Shown here in pieces: positions 6,638 through 8,915 of a DNA stretch of 8,915 bases (positions within the stretch are counted from its first letter, which is position 1; each line of letters starts with the position of its first letter). The stretch is taken from NCBI GenBank assembly GCA_030629925.1, contig DAOVOB010000034.1, positions 1-8,915 on the forward strand, written 5' to 3'. The stretch comes from Fidelibacterota bacterium (lineage in GTDB: Bacteria; Fidelibacterota; Fidelibacteria; Fidelibacterales; Fidelibacteraceae). A program made the translations under genes and the position numbers. A model generated the notes under the pieces. The model did no database searches and was not told where the DNA came from. It saw nothing but the letters and a program-made list of their open reading frames with translations.

Positions 6638-7618
6638 ATGATGGAAAAAGTACTACCGATGATCTCCGTCCTTTTGGCGGTTAAAAACGAATCTCAATAT
6701 ATTGAGAATACCTTAAAAATGTTGTTTGAACAGGATTATCCTCAAGACAAATATGAAGTTCTTGTTGCAGATGGCTGCTCTGATGACGGAACACCTAAGA
6801 TCGTCCGTAAATTTGCCGAAAAACACGAAAATTGTATTCTTCTGGAAAATAAAAAAATACTTTCTGCTTCTGGATGGAATCTGGGTATTGAACATTCTCG
6901 CGGGGAAATCGTGTCATTTTTAAGCGGGCATGTTGATTTTGAAAAAAGTTATTATAGTAAGTTAGTAAAAAGATTGACAAAAGATCTATGTGGTGTTGGT
7001 GGACCATCTTTTACGAAAGGGAAGGGTCTTAAGGGAAAAATAATTTCTTTGGCCTATCTATCGGTTTTTGGAAGTGGAGGTGCAAGTTTTCTCTCTGATT
7101 CTGAAGAGGGAGATGTTGAATCCATCGTGTTTGGATGCTATTGGAAAAAGGATATTCAAAAGGCTGGGGGATTTGATGAAAACTGCTTCAGAGGGCAGGA
7201 TTGGGATCTAAATGTTCGCTTGAGAAGTCTGGGGTATCGTCTTTATAAAGTTAATGATGTAAAAACTGAGCCTTTTGTACGCGATTCGTTTAAGTCCTTA
7301 TGGAAACGACACTATAATGCAGGCCTTTGGAAAATGTATATTAATAGAAAATATAAGAATGCATTTCTTATCCGTCATTTGATCCCTCCGGTATTTTCTT
7401 TGGGGTTGACAGCGGCCATTATCACTGGACTGTTTTGGAATATTTTACTGTTAATACCCGCTGTTGTTTTTCTTTTATATCTGATAATATCAATTCAAAT
7501 GACTATTAAAAACCATCTTAGATTTTATCATATATTCATTTTTATGCCGGTATTTTTTATTATACATTATTCTTACGGTGTTGGTTTTATTTTAGGAATT
7601 GGAAAACATGAAAAATAA
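6638..7618 (+). CDS. Family 2 glycosyltransferase, ExoA-like, membrane-anchored
   Basis: This 326-residue enzyme has an N-terminal GT-A catalytic domain (about 1-235) and a C-terminal membrane part with about three hydrophobic spans (252-288 and 296-318), so it should act at the cytoplasmic side of the inner membrane. Visible motifs are ISVLLAVKNESQYIENTL (9-26), VLVADGCSDDGT (41-52), SGWNLGIEHSRGEIVSFL (78-95), GSGGASF (145-151) and GGFDENCFRGQDWDLNVRL (177-195). The order resembles succinoglycan synthesis protein ExoA, including the GxGG segment. Two catalytic positions deviate: the DxD-like site reads S96-G97-H98 where ExoA-type proteins usually have an acidic residue before GH or AH, and the ED motif reads Q187-D188. 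The acceptor and sugar are unknown. The ATG directly follows the upstream stop, with a second ATG in tandem and no clear binding site, which suggests coupled translation. Eleven bases overlap the next gene. Confidence 0.88.
   Translation: MMEKVLPMISVLLAVKNESQYIENTLKMLFEQDYPQDKYEVLVADGCSDDGTPKIVRKFAEKHENCILLENKKILSASGWNLGIEHSRGEIVSFLSGHVDFEKSYYSKLVKRLTKDLCGVGGPSFTKGKGLKGKIISLAYLSVFGSGGASFLSDSEEGDVESIVFGCYWKKDIQKAGGFDENCFRGQDWDLNVRLRSLGYRLYKVNDVKTEPFVRDSFKSLWKRHYNAGLWKMYINRKYKNAFLIRHLIPPVFSLGLTAAIITGLFWNILLLIPAVVFLLYLIISIQMTIKNHLRFYHIFIFMPVFFIIHYSYGVGFILGIGKHEK
7594..7598 (+). promoter_or_regulatory. Ribosome binding site of the wzi-like gene
   Basis: AGGAA lies nine bases before the ATG at 7608, inside the end of the GT2 gene. 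It supports this start over later methionines and places it just ahead of a signal-peptide-coding stretch. Confidence 0.55.
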
Positions 7619-8915
7619 AATATTAGTTTCGATCATTTTTTTCTTCTCGATAGCATTTTCAATGCAATTATTTGTTCCCATTGCCGACCCCGTTTATGAT
7701 TACCTTGAAAGACAAGCAACACGTGGATATATACCGGGATTCATGAACGATACAAAACCTCTGCAACGAGATGAAATAGCCTCTTGGCTCCAAAAAATGC
7801 ATGAGAAAAGATCTGACCTCCATCGTGTTGATCGTGAGCTGCTTCTTCAGTACCTGTCAGAGTATAGACCTGAATTAACAAATACGAAACATGTTGATCT
7901 ATCTGATTCCGGCGAATCCAGACTGGGGTTCTCGAATTGGGGAAATTTTAAAGACGACATGAAAAGCTTATTCAAAGATGATGTGGGTACGGAAGAAAAA
8001 CATATTTATGTCATGGAAGATGAAAACAATACCGTTTGGATCGATGCTGATTTCATGGTCAGGGGTGAGGGTCGAAACAGTACCTTGCGTTTTATGGATC
8101 AATTGGGAGCCTATGCTTCTATTCAAGCTGGGGAACACCTGTCATTTTTTGTCGATGGCTATTTCTTTCATCAATATGTTCCGGATGATTGGCCGGAACC
8201 TGTTAAGGAATTTAAAGGTAATTGGTTTAATTTAGGCAGTGATGTTGAAAAAATTGCAACCTGGGACAGATCAGAGGCCTATGCAAATCTATCGGGTAAA
8301 TTCGGGACTCTCACTATTGCACATTATCCTATCAATTGGGGAAATTCAATTAATTCGGTCATTCTATCGGACAATTCTATCCCCTTTGGTTCGATAAGGT
8401 GGTCTAAGCAGTTTAAAAATTTTCGCTATAACTTTCTTCACGGTTCTTTAATGACCCCGGCATATGCCATGATGGATGATAACGGCAGATACTACATTCC
8501 AAAATATCTCGCCGCCCATAGAATAGAGATCATGTTTTCACCGAAGATACATTTTAATTTCTCTGAAATGATCACTTATGGAGGAGAAGACAGAATACCC
8601 GAGATCACTTATCTTGTCCCTACAATATTCTTATGGCCATCCGAACATGCTCTGGGTGATCGCGACAATAAAATGATCTCCCTTGAAGCGGAAGTATTTC
8701 CCCTGAAGGGATTACGATTATATGGTACGGTATTCTTAGATGAATTGGTCTTTAGTCAGTTATTTAAAGATTTTTGGGCAAATAAGTATGCTTTGCAAGC
8801 CGGCTTCCAATGGTCGCCAAGATCTATACCGGCAGATTTAGTTGTTGAAGCAACTGCAGTACACCCCTGGACCTATACACATCGTTTTGTTTTTGGTACT
8901 TATACTCATCATGGA
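7608..8915 (+). CDS. wzi: Wzi-like capsule assembly outer-membrane protein (3' truncated)
   Basis: The frame opens at the ATG at 7608 and stays open for 436 codons to the last base, so the gene continues beyond the window. Residues 1-18 are a signal peptide-like stretch (MKNK, hydrophobic core). Residues about 23-90 form the helical N-terminal region typical of FCB Wzi homologues (VPIADPVYDYLERQATRGYI, then PLQRDEIASWLQKM). The rest alternates short polar/aromatic strands as in an outer-membrane beta-barrel. Recognisable family segments are AHRIEIMFSPKIHFNFSE (303-320), the YLVPTIFLWPSEH stretch (335-347), the D-N-K-M-I-S-L-E strand (353-360) and LRLYGTVFLDEL (369-380), followed by NKYALQAGFQW (392-402). 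In E. coli, Wzi binds capsule at the outer membrane and helps attach it; FCB homologues are less studied. It overlaps the GT2 gene by 11 bases, so it belongs to the same operon. A different outer-membrane barrel is possible but less likely. Confidence 0.85.
   Translation, partial: MKNKILVSIIFFFSIAFSMQLFVPIADPVYDYLERQATRGYIPGFMNDTKPLQRDEIASWLQKMHEKRSDLHRVDRELLLQYLSEYRPELTNTKHVDLSDSGESRLGFSNWGNFKDDMKSLFKDDVGTEEKHIYVMEDENNTVWIDADFMVRGEGRNSTLRFMDQLGAYASIQAGEHLSFFVDGYFFHQYVPDDWPEPVKEFKGNWFNLGSDVEKIATWDRSEAYANLSGKFGTLTIAHYPINWGNSINSVILSDNSIPFGSIRWSKQFKNFRYNFLHGSLMTPAYAMMDDNGRYYIPKYLAAHRIEIMFSPKIHFNFSEMITYGGEDRIPEITYLVPTIFLWPSEHALGDRDNKMISLEAEVFPLKGLRLYGTVFLDELVFSQLFKDFWANKYALQAGFQWSPRSIPADLVVEATAVHPWTYTHRFVFGTYTHHG

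Noticed and set aside
6726..6923. A 65-codon frame on the + strand inside the GT2 gene
   Set aside because: It overlaps the DGCSDDGT and NLGI motifs of the real enzyme in another frame and is a by-product of that coding sequence.
1592..7007. Several minus-strand frames of 60-97 codons
   Set aside because: All lie opposite strongly supported genes, lack plausible starts, and have compositions expected from the reverse of coding sequence.
7978..8235. An 85-codon frame on the + strand
   Set aside because: It lies in another frame inside the Wzi-like gene, has no binding site, and its translation resembles no domain I know.
1..8915. Insertion sequences, CRISPR repeats, tRNA genes or phage genes
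   Set aside because: None is apparent on reading either strand. Apart from the 137-base gap at 385-521, almost all the sequence is accounted for by coding regions on the + strand.

Overview
This AT-rich window (35% GC in the one stretch I counted) carries one polysaccharide assembly operon, read entirely on the + strand. Upstream of it lies the tail of an unrelated secreted protein. That tail ends in a C-terminal sorting domain of the QNYPNPFNP...ASGVY type. Such domains are characteristic of type IX secretion cargo, or related sorting systems, in the Bacteroidetes/FCB superphylum (Marinimicrobia, Cloacimonadota, Calditrichota, KSB1, Ignavibacteria and relatives). The domain, the low GC, the weak Shine-Dalgarno sites and a Wzi family protein together suggest an FCB-group bacterium. 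The phylum cannot be fixed from this sequence alone.

Layout: positions 1-384 are the 3' end of the secreted protein. Positions 385-521 are the only real intergenic region; it holds an imperfect inverted repeat, a weak promoter candidate and a clear ribosome binding site. From 522 to the window end, seven genes follow with gaps of 47 bases or less: a Wza-like exporter (522-1835), a Wzz-like co-polymerase without a kinase domain (1844-2926), a Wzy-like polymerase (2935-4179), a GT4 glycosyltransferase (4227-5339), a Wzx-like flippase (5333-6637), a GT2 glycosyltransferase resembling ExoA (6638-7618), and a Wzi-like outer-membrane protein (7608 to beyond 8915). The last gene has no stop codon inside the window and is therefore easy to miss.

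Together these genes outline a Wzx/Wzy-dependent pathway. The two glycosyltransferases extend a lipid-linked repeat unit, Wzx flips it, Wzy polymerises it under Wzz control, the Wza-like protein passes it outward, and the Wzi-like protein probably holds it at the surface as a capsule. The initiating sugar-phosphate transferase and any sugar-nucleotide synthesis genes are not in the window. The system belongs to a known class. The notable points are its compact arrangement in an FCB-type genome, an insertion in the exporter's first SLBB region, a GT2 enzyme with an altered DxD site, and a strong dependence of isoleucine codon choice on the preceding base.
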